Shown in pieces: positions 1-9,502 of a stretch of DNA of 64,000 bases. The notes under the pieces were generated by a model. The model saw only the letters and a program-made list of their open reading frames with translations. It ran no database searches and was not told the origin of the DNA. Numbering within the stretch: position 1 is the stretch's first letter; each line of letters begins with the position of its first letter. Position numbers and translations under genes: made by a program. Origin of the DNA: Brucella sp. BE17. Lineage in GTDB: Bacteria; Pseudomonadota; Alphaproteobacteria; Rhizobiales; Rhizobiaceae. The DNA is taken from contig NZ_CP154467.1 of assembly GCF_039545455.1 (NCBI RefSeq), positions 124,001-188,000 of the forward strand. The letters run 5' to 3'.

Positions 1-54
1 GGAACACATATTCATTGAACAGCAATTTCGGTGCACGAGAGAAAAAGCAGGCTC

Positions 55-738
55 ATGGCAGACGACAGTTTCATTCGCGAGGTCAACGAGGAAATTCGTT
101 CAGCACGCGCCAAGCAGATCTGGCAGAATTTCGGGCCGATCCTGATCGGCGGCGCCGTTGCCCTTGTTATCGGTACAGCCGCCTGGGTTGGATATCAGAA
201 CTGGACCGAGAGCAAGGCATCGGCCTCGGGCGACGAGTTTTTGGCAGCACTTGATCTTGCCTCCGCAGGCAAGAACGACGAGGCGCTGGCAGCGCTTGAT
301 GATCTGGAGAAGACCGGCTACGGCTCTTATCCGGTGCTTGCACGTCTGCGCGCCGCATCGGTTCAGGCGCAAAAAGGCGACGCTGCTGCTGCCGTCAAGG
401 CTTTCGATGCGGCGGCTTCCGACAATGGCGTGCCTGCTGCACTGCGTGATATAGCGCGCCTGCGGGCAGCATATCTGCTGGTCGATAGCGGTTCCTATGA
501 TGATGTCGCCAAGCGCGCCGAACCATTGTCGGCTGATGGCAATGCCATGCGCTTCAGTGCGCGCGAGGCACTGGGCCTTGCCGCCTGGAAGGCCGAGCGC
601 TTTGACGATGCGGCAAAATTGTTCGAGCAGATCGCTGATGACGGACAGGCGCCTGGCAATATCCGTCAGCGTGCCAATACCATGCTGGACCTTATGCGCA
701 GCGCCGGGGTCGGCGTAAACGACGCGCAAGCCTCGTAA
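55..738 (+). CDS. YfgM-like membrane-anchored TPR protein
   Basis: A 227-residue protein with a cytosolic N-terminus, one hydrophobic segment at about residues 25-44 and a periplasmic part rich in short Ala-rich helical repeats typical of TPR folds. This matches the YfgM family (TPR_21), inner-membrane proteins that in E. coli associate with the SecYEG translocon and periplasmic chaperones. The ATG at 55 is chosen over an in-frame GTG at 31 because AGCAGG lies just upstream and the family starts close to the membrane segment. der follows after 21 bases. The same neighbourhood (yfgM-bamB-der) is known in E. coli, here without bamB, which supports the call. Role in this organism is inferred. 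Confidence 0.75.
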   Translation: MADDSFIREVNEEIRSARAKQIWQNFGPILIGGAVALVIGTAAWVGYQNWTESKASASGDEFLAALDLASAGKNDEALAALDDLEKTGYGSYPVLARLRAASVQAQKGDAAAAVKAFDAAASDNGVPAALRDIARLRAAYLLVDSGSYDDVAKRAEPLSADGNAMRFSAREALGLAAWKAERFDDAAKLFEQIADDGQAPGNIRQRANTMLDLMRSAGVGVNDAQAS

Positions 739-759
739 TTTCTGGAGACGTTTTCTTTC

Positions 760-2211
760 ATGGGCTTTACTCTCGCCATTGTCGGGCGTCCCAATGTCGG
801 CAAGTCCACCCTGTTCAACCGTCTTGTCGGTCGCAAGCTGGCGTTGGTCGATGACCTGCCCGGCGTCACTCGCGATCGGCGCATTCACGACGCGAAACTT
901 TATGACCTGAAATTTCAGGTCATTGACACGGCAGGTCTGGAAGAGGCGGCCAATGACAGTCTGGAGGCTCGCATGCGCGCCCAGACCGAAGCCGCTATCA
1001 CCGAGGCTGACGCAATTCTGTTCGTAATCGACGCCAAGGCGGGCATCACCCCCACCGACAGCACATTTGCAGAACTGGTTCGACGCTCGGGCCGCCCCGT
1101 GGTGCTGGTGGCCAACAAGGCGGAAGCGCGTGGCGCGCAAAGCGGCATGTATGACGCTTTCCAGCTTGGACTTGGTGAGCCGTGCCCGATTTCGGCTGAA
1201 CACGGGCAGGGCATGCCCGATCTGCGTGATGCGATCGTCGAGCTTTTGGGCGAAGAACGCGTCTTCGAAGACGAAAGGGAAGAAGAGGCCGCGGCTGAAG
1301 TTTTTACGCCCGCAGCCGTGGGTGCGCTGGTTGGTGACGACATCGAAGACCCGGATGCGGAAGAAATTCCCGCCTATGATGCGACCAAGCCGTTGCGTAT
1401 TGCCATTGTCGGCCGTCCCAATGCGGGAAAATCGACGATGATCAACACCATGCTCGGCGAGGACCGTCTGCTGACGGGACCCGAAGCAGGCATCACACGT
1501 GATTCGATATCGGTCGACTGGGAATGGCGCGGACGCAAAATCAAGCTGTTCGACACCGCCGGTCTCAGGCGCAAATCGCGCGTGCAGGAAAAGCTTGAAA
1601 AGCTCTCCGTTGCTGATGGGCTACGCGCCATTCGGTTTGCCGAAGTGGTCGTCATCGTGCTTGATGCAACGATTCCGTTCGAAAAACAGGACTTGCAGAT
1701 TGCCGATCTCATTATTCGTGAAGGTCGTGCGCCGATCATCGCTTTTAACAAATGGGACCTGATCGAGGACCGGCAGATGGTGCTGGCCGATCTCCATGAA
1801 AAGACGGCGCGGCTCTTGCCGCAGGTGCGCGGGCTTCGCGCCGTGCCGATTTCGGGGGAGCGCGGGCAGGGTCTCGACAAGCTGATGGAAAATCTGGTGG
1901 CGACGCATGAAATATGGAACCGCCGCATTTCAACAGGCAAGCTCAACCGGTGGCTGGAAGGCGTTGTCGCACACCATCCGCCGCCAGCCGTTTCGGGCCG
2001 CAGATTGAAAGTGAAATACATGACGCAGGTCAAGACGCGCCCTCCGGGGTTTGTCGTGTCCTGCTCGCGCCCTGACGCGATGCCGCAATCCTATGTGCGC
2101 TATCTCATCAACGGCTTACGCGAAACTTTCGACATGCCGGGCGTGCCGATCAGGCTTTCTCTGCGCACCTCGGACAATCCTTTTGCGGGACGTGCGAAGA
2201 AGAAGAAATAG
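760..2211 (+). CDS. der: Ribosome biogenesis GTPase Der (EngA)
   Basis: A 483-residue protein with two tandem GTPase domains and a C-terminal KH-like domain, the hallmark of Der/EngA, which assists 50S ribosomal subunit maturation. The first P-loop is GRPNVGKST at residues 9-17, and a second, GRPNAGKST, lies near residue 217. Each domain has its own DTAG switch motif and an NKxD specificity motif (NKAE in the first, NKWD in the second). The protein ends in a run of lysines. Length is slightly above the usual 440-490 because of an acidic linker between the two domains at about residues 165-205. It sits 21 bases after the YfgM-like gene and is closed by a strong terminator. Confidence 0.97.
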   Translation: MGFTLAIVGRPNVGKSTLFNRLVGRKLALVDDLPGVTRDRRIHDAKLYDLKFQVIDTAGLEEAANDSLEARMRAQTEAAITEADAILFVIDAKAGITPTDSTFAELVRRSGRPVVLVANKAEARGAQSGMYDAFQLGLGEPCPISAEHGQGMPDLRDAIVELLGEERVFEDEREEEAAAEVFTPAAVGALVGDDIEDPDAEEIPAYDATKPLRIAIVGRPNAGKSTMINTMLGEDRLLTGPEAGITRDSISVDWEWRGRKIKLFDTAGLRRKSRVQEKLEKLSVADGLRAIRFAEVVVIVLDATIPFEKQDLQIADLIIREGRAPIIAFNKWDLIEDRQMVLADLHEKTARLLPQVRGLRAVPISGERGQGLDKLMENLVATHEIWNRRISTGKLNRWLEGVVAHHPPPAVSGRRLKVKYMTQVKTRPPGFVVSCSRPDAMPQSYVRYLINGLRETFDMPGVPIRLSLRTSDNPFAGRAKKKK

Positions 2212-2226
2212 AGCGGATGAAATAGC

Positions 2227-2256
2227 AAAAGCCCGGAACCAGTGTTCCGGGCTTTT
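2227..2256. terminator. Bidirectional intrinsic terminator between der and the DUF5086 gene
   Basis: Perfect 13-base arms AAAAGCCCGGAAC and GTTCCGGGCTTTT around a CAGT loop. The A-rich and T-rich ends give a U-tract in both directions. It lies between convergent genes ending at 2211 (+) and 2278 (-), so it can end both transcripts. Confidence 0.9.
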
Positions 2257-2277
2257 GTTTTACGATCATGTCTGCAA

Positions 2278-2709
2278 TCAGTCTTTCGCTGCGGCGGCCT
2301 TTTTGAGGCAATCATCGATGCTTGTTTCGCAAACCGGCAGTTTTGCGCGCTCCACCGGTTTATCGCGCATAGACTCGTAAAGAATGCGGAATTCCACATC
2401 CTTGTAATTATAAGTTTTGGCTTTGGAACGGATACGGCTTTTTTCAAGCGCCGCACCGGTAATTGCCATATGGCGCGACAGGAATTTGTAGGCCCACGGC
2501 TGCGCGCCCTTTTCATGTTCGAAAATTTCAACATGGAAATAGGGCTCGCCAGCGGCCTCGTCAGGCACCACATGAACCGCCGCCCAGCGGGTCATTTTCG
2601 GGGTGTCGGCGATGACGATATTTTCGTTAAGGGCCTGGGCACGGGCCGCGGAAAAGGTTACTGCACTAGCTCCGAGCATCGCCGTGATCATGAGTAATTT
2701 TGCGCGCAT
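2278..2709 (-). CDS. DUF5086-type exported protein
   Basis: A 143-residue protein with a cleavable signal peptide: an MRAK start, a hydrophobic core and an AARAQA-type cleavage site near residue 25. The mature part has mixed alpha/beta composition and two cysteines near the C-terminus (CETSIDDC) that could pair in the periplasm. I recognise it as similar to the DUF5086 family of Brucella and rhizobia, for which I know no function. It is transcribed alone, convergent to der and divergent from the cell-wall hydrolase gene 200 bases away. Confidence 0.6.
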   Translation of the reverse strand: MRAKLLMITAMLGASAVTFSAARAQALNENIVIADTPKMTRWAAVHVVPDEAAGEPYFHVEIFEHEKGAQPWAYKFLSRHMAITGAALEKSRIRSKAKTYNYKDVEFRILYESMRDKPVERAKLPVCETSIDDCLKKAAAAKD

Positions 2710-2806
2710 TCCGCTTCCTGCTCTTTAATAGGATATGTTTCAGGCGTTGACGATCTTTGCGTCCCTGGTTGAAAAAAGCAATGAAAACAATTGAAAATCT
2801 GCTTTG

Positions 2807-2821
2807 TTAATTCAAAATTAA
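2807..2821. promoter_or_regulatory. Candidate CtrA box upstream of the cell-wall hydrolase gene
   Basis: TTAA-N7-TTAA lies about 90 bases before the hydrolase start and matches the core of the alphaproteobacterial CtrA consensus (TTAA-N7-TTAAC). The final C is absent and the surroundings are AT-rich, so a chance match is quite possible. Confidence 0.3.
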
Positions 2822-2910
2822 TCAATATTTTCAAAGGGTAAACGCATCCGCGTTAACCATCCATCAAGGTTAATACTCCATTATCGCTCCTGTTAAGTTT
2901 CTCAGTTCGA

Positions 2911-4212
2911 GTGGAGTGTGTGGTGCGTCTTGTGTCATTGCGAGCGCTGTTTGGCCAAAGGAAGGCCGTTGCCGAGCCGGTATGGCATTATCCCGTTACG
3001 GGCTATTGCCCGGAAGAGGGGCGCTATTATGGTGTGCGTGCAAAGCCGCGTCCGCAGGTCCGCACTCCGCGTCGCGTCGCCCCGCTGTTTCTGGCTGGTC
3101 TAGCCTTTCTGTTCAATTCCAACGCCATTGCATTTCAGGACATGGCAAGCCTCGTGCCCGCGACCGATCTCGGCACGCACCGCTGGACGGCCTATGTTGC
3201 CAAGGCCCCAGTTGGCTCGCTGCATCAGGCGGAAATTCCCTTTGTCGATGCAACGACTGTGACCGGGAGCGTTTCTACAAGCGGTATTGAAGTGCCGGGT
3301 ATCGGCCGTGTCGCGCTTTCCGGCGCGCGTAAGACTGCAAAGCTCGGCCCTGATGATCCAGATCCGGATGAAAACCGCATCAACCGTGCAGACAAAACCA
3401 GCCGCATCGTCTCAGTCCAGCAAAAGGCCCCGGCCAAGGCTTTCACGGCTGGTAGCATGTTCGACAAGATCAGCATGATTACCCATCCGCGCGAAAAGAC
3501 GGATGCACGTATGGCCTTCACCAAAAAGCTGGAAGGCAAAGAGATCGATATCTCTATGGTTTTCCACGCCGTCAAGCCGGCCAAGCCCAAGCACGATATG
3601 CCGGTGCAGCTGGCAAAACTCGTCACTAACGAGCGACCGGATGCGCTAGCACTCGGTTATGCGCCGTCTAGTCCCGATTATGGAAAGACCTCCCCTTTCG
3701 AAATCATATTGAAGCCGGGGCCGGATGAGGGGCGGTTCATCCCTCCGATCAGCCAGCAGGACCACGGCTGGGCGGCAACTCCGTTGCCGCCTTTAGCGTT
3801 TAGCAAGAGCGAACAAAAATGCCTTGCCGAAGCTATCTATTATGAAGCTAGGGGCGAAAGTGTGAAGGGGCAGGTGGCTGTGGCGCAGGTTGTGTTGAAC
3901 CGCGTGCGCAATCCGGCCTATCCTGGCACCATCTGCGGCGTTGTCTACCAGAATCGCGACTGGCTCAATGCCTGCCAGTTTTCTTTTGCCTGTGACGGCC
4001 AGCGGCACCGGACCAGCGAGATACCGCAATGGCGGATGGCGCAGCAGGTGGCAAAGACCGTCTCGTCCGGCCAGATATGGTTGCCGGAAGTCGGCTCTGC
4101 CACGCATTATCATGCGACGTATGTAAAACCTTTCTGGGCGCCGACCATGAAGAAACTGACAAAAATCGGACTGCATGTGTTCTATCGCACCTATGGCGGC
4201 GGTTGGAGCTAG
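2911..4212 (+). CDS. SleB/CwlJ-type cell wall hydrolase (Hydrolase_2)
   Basis: Up to 433 residues. The N-terminal cytosolic part is followed by one hydrophobic segment (about 57-75), a long low-complexity periplasmic linker and a C-terminal SleB/CwlJ-type domain from about residue 300. That domain has the family's LAEAIYYEARGE signature, whose Glu is the presumed catalytic acid, and the following VAVAQVVLNRVRN helix. The family cleaves peptidoglycan glycan strands. In Gram-negatives such proteins are thought to act in septal or envelope remodelling, which is an inference here. The start is uncertain: several in-frame GTG codons lie between 2911 and 2935. The stop codon touches a 76-base palindrome. 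Confidence 0.8.
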   Translation: MECVVRLVSLRALFGQRKAVAEPVWHYPVTGYCPEEGRYYGVRAKPRPQVRTPRRVAPLFLAGLAFLFNSNAIAFQDMASLVPATDLGTHRWTAYVAKAPVGSLHQAEIPFVDATTVTGSVSTSGIEVPGIGRVALSGARKTAKLGPDDPDPDENRINRADKTSRIVSVQQKAPAKAFTAGSMFDKISMITHPREKTDARMAFTKKLEGKEIDISMVFHAVKPAKPKHDMPVQLAKLVTNERPDALALGYAPSSPDYGKTSPFEIILKPGPDEGRFIPPISQQDHGWAATPLPPLAFSKSEQKCLAEAIYYEARGESVKGQVAVAQVVLNRVRNPAYPGTICGVVYQNRDWLNACQFSFACDGQRHRTSEIPQWRMAQQVAKTVSSGQIWLPEVGSATHYHATYVKPFWAPTMKKLTKIGLHVFYRTYGGGWS

Positions 4213-4287
4213 TGGATTCTTCGAATTTGATATTTGAAAGGGTGATCGTGGTATGTGCGATTCAAATGTCAAATTCGAAGAATCCAC
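4212..4287. repeat. Long imperfect palindrome abutting the hydrolase stop codon
   Basis: Arms 4212-4238 and 4261-4287 pair at 26 of 27 positions around a 22-base loop. Each arm carries GTGGATTCTTCGAATTTGA or its complement and a GANTC (CcrM methylation) site. There is no U-tract, so it is not an ordinary terminator. The form suggests a dispersed palindromic element. Such repeats (Bru-RS1/Bru-RS2) are known in Brucella, but I cannot tell whether this is one of them. Confidence 0.75.
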
Positions 4288-4473
4288 AAGTGCGCATTGC
4301 AAAAGGCGTGAAGCGTTTGTGAGATAAGTAGCGCTCCTGATCGTGCTTGCGACGCAAAATCGCGGAGGATTCGCCGTCACTTTGTGCTGTGAAAGCGCAC
4401 ATTGTGACACTTTATTATCTATCTCTTTGTTTTTGCACTTTAAAAAACCTTCTGGAGCGTATAACAGACTGCC

Positions 4474-4508
4474 TTGACTAGCGCGCAACGTGTCAATATG
4501 TTGCGCGC
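4474..4508 (+). promoter_or_regulatory. Predicted atp operon promoter overlapped by an inverted repeat
   Basis: TTGACT at 4474-4479 and TATGTT at 4497-4502 are spaced by 17 bases, a good sigma-70-type promoter for atpI, whose start is at 4559. A perfect inverted repeat, GCGCGCAAC (4481-4489) and GTTGCGCGC (4500-4508) with a 10-base spacer, covers the spacer and the -10 box. It is placed where a repressor or architectural protein would block transcription. The rest of the 346-base gap before atpI holds the palindrome at 4212-4287 and no other gene that I see. Confidence 0.5.
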
Positions 4509-4558
4509 AACTTGGAAATGGGGGCATGCGCTCGCATTCTTGCGAAAAGGAGTTGCCA

Positions 4559-4957
4559 ATGGCGCGCGGGACAGACCCCGAAAAGCCATCCGGTACGGTC
4601 AAGAATGTTGGTGAAACCTCCGGTTCCGGGGAGCTGGATCATCGTTTGAACCGACTTGAGGCCGAACTGGTCAAAAAAGGCGCGCTCAAGCCTCCGGCTT
4701 CCGAGGACGGGCGGTCTGAAACTGCCAGTTCGGTTGCGCAGGCCATGAAAATTTCCAGCGAATTCATCGCTGGTGTCTTGGTCGGAGCGCTGCTTGGCTG
4801 GTTTATCGACCGCGTCGCCGGTACGTCACCCTGGGGATTAATTATTTTTCTCCTTTTGGGCTTTGGTGCCGGAGTGCTCAATGTACTTCGTTCCGCAGGG
4901 TATGTTGCTGATCAAGGCAGCATTAAGACTAGCGCGGAAAAGAATGACGGGAAATAA
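4559..4957 (+). CDS. atpI: ATP synthase protein I
   Basis: A 132-residue protein with a charged N-terminal half and two transmembrane helices at about residues 68-86 and 94-112 rich in small residues ([16 protein letters not shown]). This is the AtpI family, which helps assemble the c-ring of F0F1 ATP synthase. The ATG at 4559 follows a clear AAAAGGAG ribosome site, so the longer in-frame reading from 4490 is rejected. It is the first gene of the F0 operon. The F1 genes are not in this window, as expected for alphaproteobacteria where F0 and F1 clusters are separate. Confidence 0.88.
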   Translation: MARGTDPEKPSGTVKNVGETSGSGELDHRLNRLEAELVKKGALKPPASEDGRSETASSVAQAMKISSEFIAGVLVGALLGWFIDRVAGTSPWGLIIFLLLGFGAGVLNVLRSAGYVADQGSIKTSAEKNDGK

Positions 4958-5061
4958 GGCTTGGCGGGCTTTACGGTAAAGTTCGTTCAAGTGTATGTGA
5001 ATGGGCGGGATTCTGCCCGAGACTGAAACGCCTGCGGGCAGGAACGACAGACGAGGTTAAG

Positions 5062-5811
5062 GTGGCCAACGATCCGATCCATCAGTTCCATATCAACCGG
5101 TGGATTCCCATCGATGTTGGCGGCGTCGACTTTTCGTTCACCAACGTCTCGGCCTTCATGGTCGCAACCGTGGTGGTCGCTTCGGGCTTTCTATACCTGA
5201 CCTCTTCGGGTCGCGGTATGATCCCGACGCGCCTTCAGTCGGTTTCGGAAATGGCCTATGAATTCGTGGCGTCCAGCTTACGTGATTCAGCCGGCTCGAA
5301 GGGTATGAAGTTTTTCCCCTTCGTCTTCTCGCTGTTCATTTTCGTGCTGGTTGCCAATTTCCTAGGCCTGTTCCCCTATTTCTATACGATCACCAGCCAG
5401 ATCATCGTGACCTTTGCACTTTCTTGTCTCGTTATCGGTACGGTTATCGTCTATGGTTTCTTCAAGCATGGTTTTGGCTTTCTAAAGCTCTTCGTACCAA
5501 GCGGCGTGCCGGCTATCATTGTGCCGCTGGTTGTTGCCATTGAAATCATCTCGTTCCTGTCGCGTCCGATCAGCCTCTCCGTTCGTCTTTTTGCGAATAT
5601 GCTGGCTGGCCACATCACGCTCAAGGTTTTTGCGGGCTTCGTCGTGTCGCTGGCTGCTCTCGGGCCCATCGGCATTGGCGGCGCCGTCCTGCCGCTCATC
5701 ATGACGGTTGCGATCACCGCACTCGAATTCCTCGTGGCCTTTCTTCAGGCTTACGTGTTTACCGTTCTCACCTGCATGTACATCAACGACGCTGTGCATC
5801 CGGGACACTGA
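5062..5811 (+). CDS. atpB: F0F1 ATP synthase subunit a
   Basis: A 249-residue polytopic inner-membrane protein, the stator part of the proton channel. The essential arginine is R175 in [13 protein letters not shown], and the C-terminal helices carry the conserved Glu and Gln residues ([14 protein letters not shown]). It has five to six hydrophobic segments, normal for the family. It starts with GTG at 5062 after a GACGAGG ribosome site. It lies 104 bases after atpI and 68 bases before atpE in the same operon. Confidence 0.97.
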   Translation: MANDPIHQFHINRWIPIDVGGVDFSFTNVSAFMVATVVVASGFLYLTSSGRGMIPTRLQSVSEMAYEFVASSLRDSAGSKGMKFFPFVFSLFIFVLVANFLGLFPYFYTITSQIIVTFALSCLVIGTVIVYGFFKHGFGFLKLFVPSGVPAIIVPLVVAIEIISFLSRPISLSVRLFANMLAGHITLKVFAGFVVSLAALGPIGIGGAVLPLIMTVAITALEFLVAFLQAYVFTVLTCMYINDAVHPGH

Positions 5812-5879
5812 GTTCTAACCGGCGGGCGACCGCCAGAACTGAAATCCGCGCTTATTTATCAATCCAGAAGGAGCTTAAC

Positions 5880-6107
5880 ATGGAAGCGGAAGCAGCAAAG
5901 TACATCGGCGCCGGTCTCGCCTGTTTCGGTATGGCCGGTACGGCTCTCGGCCTCGGCAATATTTTCGGTAGCTATCTCTCCGGCGCACTGCGCAACCCGT
6001 CCGCCGCTGACAGCCAGTTTGGCCGTCTGGTGTTCGGCTTCGCCGTGACGGAAGCTCTGGGCATCTTCTCGCTGCTCATCGCGCTTCTGCTCCTCTTCGC
6101 CGTTTAA
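5880..6107 (+). CDS. atpE: F0F1 ATP synthase subunit c
   Basis: A 75-residue hairpin of two membrane helices forming the c-ring. The polar loop RNP is at residues 38-40, and the proton-carrying carboxylate is E58 in [13 protein letters not shown]. The inner helix has the small-residue packing motif [12 protein letters not shown]. It has a strong ribosome site (AGAAGGAG) just upstream, in line with the high copy number of this subunit relative to its operon partners. The surroundings of E58 look proton-type; I see no sodium-binding signature. Confidence 0.97.
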   Translation: MEAEAAKYIGAGLACFGMAGTALGLGNIFGSYLSGALRNPSAADSQFGRLVFGFAVTEALGIFSLLIALLLLFAV

Positions 6108-6255
6108 TCGACGGTTGCAGAATAAGACCTGCCGCGAAGCAGCCTCAATGCTGCATACGCGGCCGGTTCTTGCATTAGACGTCTGAGTTGCATGATCGTT
6201 TCCTAAGCGGGGTTTGAGCCTTGCGGGATCATGCATAAACCAAGGGGAAAACTGG

Positions 6256-6858
6256 ATGTTCGTGTCCACGGCGTTTGCCCAAACCGCCACTGAATCGCAG
6301 CCGGCGCCCGCTGGCGAACATGATGCTGTGCACACCGAGACCGGAATTGCCCGGGAGGCGAAGCAAGATATCGTATTCCCGCCGTTCGATTCCAATCATT
6401 ATGCCTCGCAGCTTCTGTGGCTTGCCATCACGTTTGGTCTTTTTTATCTGTTTATGGCGCGGGTGGTTCTGCCGCGCATTGGCGGCGTGATCGAAAGCCG
6501 TCGTGACCGTATCGCTCAGGATCTCGATCAGGCAGCCCGTCTCAAGCAGGATGCTGACAGCGCCATTATCGCATACGAGCAGGAACTGGCTGAAGCACGC
6601 TCCAAGGCCGCTTCAATTGCCGAAGCTGCACGCGAAAAAGGCAAGGCAGAAGCCGACGCTGAACGTGGCGTTGCCGAAGCAGCGCTCGACAAAAAGCTGA
6701 AAGAAGCCGAAGAGCGCATTGCGACCATCAAGGCCAAGGCCATGAGCGACGTTGGTGCTATTGCAGAGGAAACCACTGCTGGCATCGTCGAGCAGCTTTT
6801 GGGCAGCAAAGCCGATAAGGCCGCTGTTACAGCCGCCGTCAAGGGCGCTAACGCCTGA
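6256..6858 (+). CDS. atpF': F0F1 ATP synthase subunit b'
   Basis: A 200-residue peripheral stalk subunit with one transmembrane helix at about residues 50-70 followed by a long charged, Ala/Glu/Lys-rich coiled coil. It is the first of two b-type genes, so it is the b' partner of a b/b' heterodimer as in photosynthetic and other alphaproteobacteria. The extra N-terminal stretch before the helix is characteristic of b'. The ATG at 6256 is preferred over an in-frame ATG at 6214 because of the AAGGGGAA ribosome site directly before it. atpF follows after 10 bases. Confidence 0.92.
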   Translation: MFVSTAFAQTATESQPAPAGEHDAVHTETGIAREAKQDIVFPPFDSNHYASQLLWLAITFGLFYLFMARVVLPRIGGVIESRRDRIAQDLDQAARLKQDADSAIIAYEQELAEARSKAASIAEAAREKGKAEADAERGVAEAALDKKLKEAEERIATIKAKAMSDVGAIAEETTAGIVEQLLGSKADKAAVTAAVKGANA

Positions 6859-6868
6859 GGAGAGCACA

Positions 6869-7348
6869 ATGGATTCTACATTCTGGGCTCTCGTTGGCCT
6901 CATCATATTTCTCGCACTTCTCGCCTATCTGAAGGTTCCGGCAATGATTGGCAAGTCGCTCGACGAGCGCGCTGACAATATCAAGAAGGAACTGGAAGAA
7001 GCCCGTACACTGCGCGAAGAAGCGCAGCAGTTGCTGGCGGAATATCATCGCAAGCGCAAGGAAGCCGAGAAGGAAGCTGGCGACATCGTCGCTGCTGCCG
7101 AACGCGAAGCCAAGGCGCTGCTTGAAGACGCCAAGCGTGCGACTGACGAGTATGTCGAGCGTCGCAACAAATTGGCTGAGCAGAAAATCGCAACCGCTGA
7201 AGTGGATGCGGTCAATGCGGTGCGCAGCTCCGCAGTTGATCTGGCAATTGCAGCTGCCAGCAAGATCGTTGCCGATAAGGTCGATCCTGCTGTGGCAGGC
7301 AAGCTGTTCAAGGATGCACTTACACAGGTGAAGTCCAACCTGAACTGA
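6869..7348 (+). CDS. atpF: F0F1 ATP synthase subunit b
   Basis: A 159-residue protein with a short N-terminal membrane helix (about residues 5-22, starting MDSTFWALVGLIIFL) and a long amphipathic coiled coil that reaches F1. It is the b partner of the upstream b' subunit. The start at 6869 follows GAGGAGAG. A longer in-frame reading begins inside the b' gene and is rejected because it would bury the N-terminal helix. Last gene of the F0 operon, closed by the terminator at 7372. Confidence 0.95.
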   Translation: MDSTFWALVGLIIFLALLAYLKVPAMIGKSLDERADNIKKELEEARTLREEAQQLLAEYHRKRKEAEKEAGDIVAAAEREAKALLEDAKRATDEYVERRNKLAEQKIATAEVDAVNAVRSSAVDLAIAAASKIVADKVDPAVAGKLFKDALTQVKSNLN

Positions 7349-7371
7349 GCTTGTTCTCATTCGATTTGCAG

Positions 7372-7398
7372 ACGCCGCCCCAAAAGGGCGGCGTTTTT
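7372..7398 (+). terminator. Intrinsic terminator of the atp F0 operon
   Basis: Perfect 9-base GC-rich arms ACGCCGCCC and GGGCGGCGT around CAAAA, then TTTTG. It lies 24 bases after the atpF stop codon and before the convergent rnhB gene. Confidence 0.9.
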
Positions 7399-7452
7399 GT
7401 TTGGCGAAAAGGAAAAGTGTCAGCCGCGCTTTGTTCAGTCTTTTCAGGGCGA

Positions 7453-8118
7453 TCAGCCCGCGTGAAAGCGGCCCTTGATGGGTGAAAATGTGTAGCGGTG
7501 AATGCCGGGAATAGGGCCGTCTGCCTCGATGGCCGCGCGGTGTTTTGCCGTGCCGTAACCGGCATGGAGTTCAAGCCCGTAGCTGTCATGCACTTGGCCA
7601 GCCCGGATCATCATGCGGTCACGCGTCACCTTGGCGAGGATGGATGCGGCGGCAATTGACACTGAGCGCTGATCGCCCTTCACAAGTGCCGAGCCGGGGC
7701 AGGCAAGGTCTGGTGGCACATCGCGACCGTCAATCAGTGCATGGCAGGGCGTAAACGTCAGGCCCTTACAAGCAAGCCGCATGGCTTCGAGTGCCGCCTT
7801 GCGGATATCTGTTGCATCGATTCTGCGTGCACTGACGCTGGCAATCGACACACAAATGGCCTTGGCGAGCACGATTTCGTAAAGTGTCTCACGTTTTGCT
7901 GCATTGAGGCGTTTGGAATCATCCAACCTCTGCGGCAGATCATTGGCGTTAAGCACAACGGCTGCGGCGACCACCGGTCCTGCCAGAGGGCCGCGACCGG
8001 CTTCATCGATACCGACAACATGTTTGAGGCCACGCGATAAAAGCCGTGTTTCTTCCGAAAAATCGGGAAGCAGCGGCATGTCGAAAAGAGAGAGAGAATC
8101 AGAAGCGATGCGTTTCAT
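7453..8118 (-). CDS. rnhB: Ribonuclease HII
   Basis: A 221-residue enzyme that cuts the RNA strand of RNA-DNA hybrids and removes misincorporated ribonucleotides. The active-site acidic residues are visible: D38 and E39 in [13 protein letters not shown]130 in ALIDGRD and D167 in [10 protein letters not shown]. The ATG at 8118 gives the usual family length. The open frame extends about 540 bases further upstream, but that part has no recognisable domain and looks like non-coding translation. Convergent with the atp operon. Confidence 0.95.
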   Translation of the reverse strand: MKRIASDSLSLFDMPLLPDFSEETRLLSRGLKHVVGIDEAGRGPLAGPVVAAAVVLNANDLPQRLDDSKRLNAAKRETLYEIVLAKAICVSIASVSARRIDATDIRKAALEAMRLACKGLTFTPCHALIDGRDVPPDLACPGSALVKGDQRSVSIAAASILAKVTRDRMMIRAGQVHDSYGLELHAGYGTAKHRAAIEADGPIPGIHRYTFSPIKGRFHAG

Positions 8119-8329
8119 GGAGCGGCGATGCTCGCATTGCTTCTGATTCTCCGCAAGACCCTGCCAAGAGGATGGGGTGCGAAAGCAGGGCCTCTTCGCC
8201 TGCTCAGGGGATACAGGCGGTAAACTGTTAAAAGTGGTTTCGTAGGACGGGCAAAGCCGTTTGTGCAGCAACGCGTTCGGATAAGAACTGTTTTCGTGGC
8301 CTAAGGTTCCACCCTTTTCGGGATGCTTT

Positions 8330-9502
8330 CTAAAACAGGGAAAGCTGCTTGCCGCCTTTCTCAACCGGCGTGAAAAGATCGGTGCGCAGGCGTTTGCGCT
8401 GCGTGTTGATGCCCAGCTTACGCGCGGCGATTTCGAAGCGGCGACCGATCTGCCAGGCATAAGGCCCGGTGCCGCGCATGCGCTTGCCCCATTCGGCATC
8501 ATAATCCTTGCCATCGCGCATGGAGCGTACCAGCGACATGACGTGGCGATAACGATCGGGATAATTGCGCAGTAGCCAGTCCTTGAACAAGGGTGCCACT
8601 TCCAGCGGCAGGCGAAGTAGTACATAGCCTGCTTCACGCGCGCCTTGCGCGTATGCTGCATCCAGAATGCGCTCGATCTCGTGATCGTTGATGCCAGGAA
8701 TGACCGGTCCCATCATGACATTAGCCGGAATGCCAGCATCGTTGAGTTTGCGGATTGCCTGAAGCCGCAGCGTTGGCGTGGAGGCGCGTGGCTCCATGGT
8801 TCGCGCCAGATTGGCGTCGAGCGTCGTTACCGACAAAGCGACCTTGGCCAGCCCCTTCTCGGCCATGCGGCTTAGAATATCGATGTCACGCACCACAAGC
8901 GCCGATTTGGTAACGATGCCGACCGGATGATTGGCCGCTTCCAGTACTTCGAGAATCTCGCGCATGATGCGCCATTTCTTCTCGATAGGCTGGTAGGGAT
9001 CGGTATTTGTGCCGATGGCAATGGTTTTTGCCTGATAGCCGGGCTTGGCCAATTCGCGTTCCAAAAGACGTGCCGCATCGGGTTTGGCAAACAGCCTCGC
9101 TTCGAAATCAAGCCCCGCCGAAAGCCCCATATAGCTGTGGCTGGGTCGCGCAAAGCAATAGATGCAGCCATGCTCGCAGCCGCGATAGGGATTGATGGAA
9201 CGGTCGAAGCTGATGTCAGGCGACTCGTTGCGTGTGATGATGGTGCGCGGTTTTTCCACCTGCACATCGGTCTTGAAGGCAGGTAGATCTTCAAGCGTTG
9301 CCCAGCCGTCGTCAAACGCTTCGCGTGCCACCGGCTCGAAGCGTCCAGCCGGATTAATGCCCGCGCCACGCCCATGCCGCCGCCCGTGATCAATGCGCAG
9401 GCCCGTCTCGCCGATCAACGCATTGGCATGATCGGCACGACCCGCGCCAAAGGCAGCCCGGTCAGCCCGAGCAATGATATCCGCCTGCTGAATAATTGCC
9501 AT
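8330..9502 (-). CDS. PA0069-family radical SAM protein
   Basis: A 390-residue radical SAM enzyme. The cluster-binding motif C-x3-C-x2-C is at C109, C113 and C116 ([15 protein letters not shown]), preceded by a basic RSINPYRG segment. The family resembles spore photoproduct lyase in its core, but its substrate is unknown to me. The start at 9502 ([10 protein letters not shown]) is chosen over an in-frame ATG at 9520 because AGGGAAGCGAC precedes it at ribosome-site distance. The 211-base gap towards rnhB shows no gene. Confidence 0.85.
   Translation of the reverse strand: MAIIQQADIIARADRAAFGAGRADHANALIGETGLRIDHGRRHGRGAGINPAGRFEPVAREAFDDGWATLEDLPAFKTDVQVEKPRTIITRNESPDISFDRSINPYRGCEHGCIYCFARPSHSYMGLSAGLDFEARLFAKPDAARLLERELAKPGYQAKTIAIGTNTDPYQPIEKKWRIMREILEVLEAANHPVGIVTKSALVVRDIDILSRMAEKGLAKVALSVTTLDANLARTMEPRASTPTLRLQAIRKLNDAGIPANVMMGPVIPGINDHEIERILDAAYAQGAREAGYVLLRLPLEVAPLFKDWLLRNYPDRYRHVMSLVRSMRDGKDYDAEWGKRMRGTGPYAWQIGRRFEIAARKLGINTQRKRLRTDLFTPVEKGGKQLSLF

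Noticed and set aside
100..1203. A 367-codon minus-strand open frame across the YfgM-like gene and der
   Set aside because: It overlaps two genes with clear family motifs, and its predicted product has scattered cysteines and no membrane or domain pattern.
8119..8661. Upstream extension of the rnhB reading frame by about 180 codons
   Set aside because: The additional residues lack similarity to RNase HII, and the internal ATG at 8118 gives the normal length and N-terminus.
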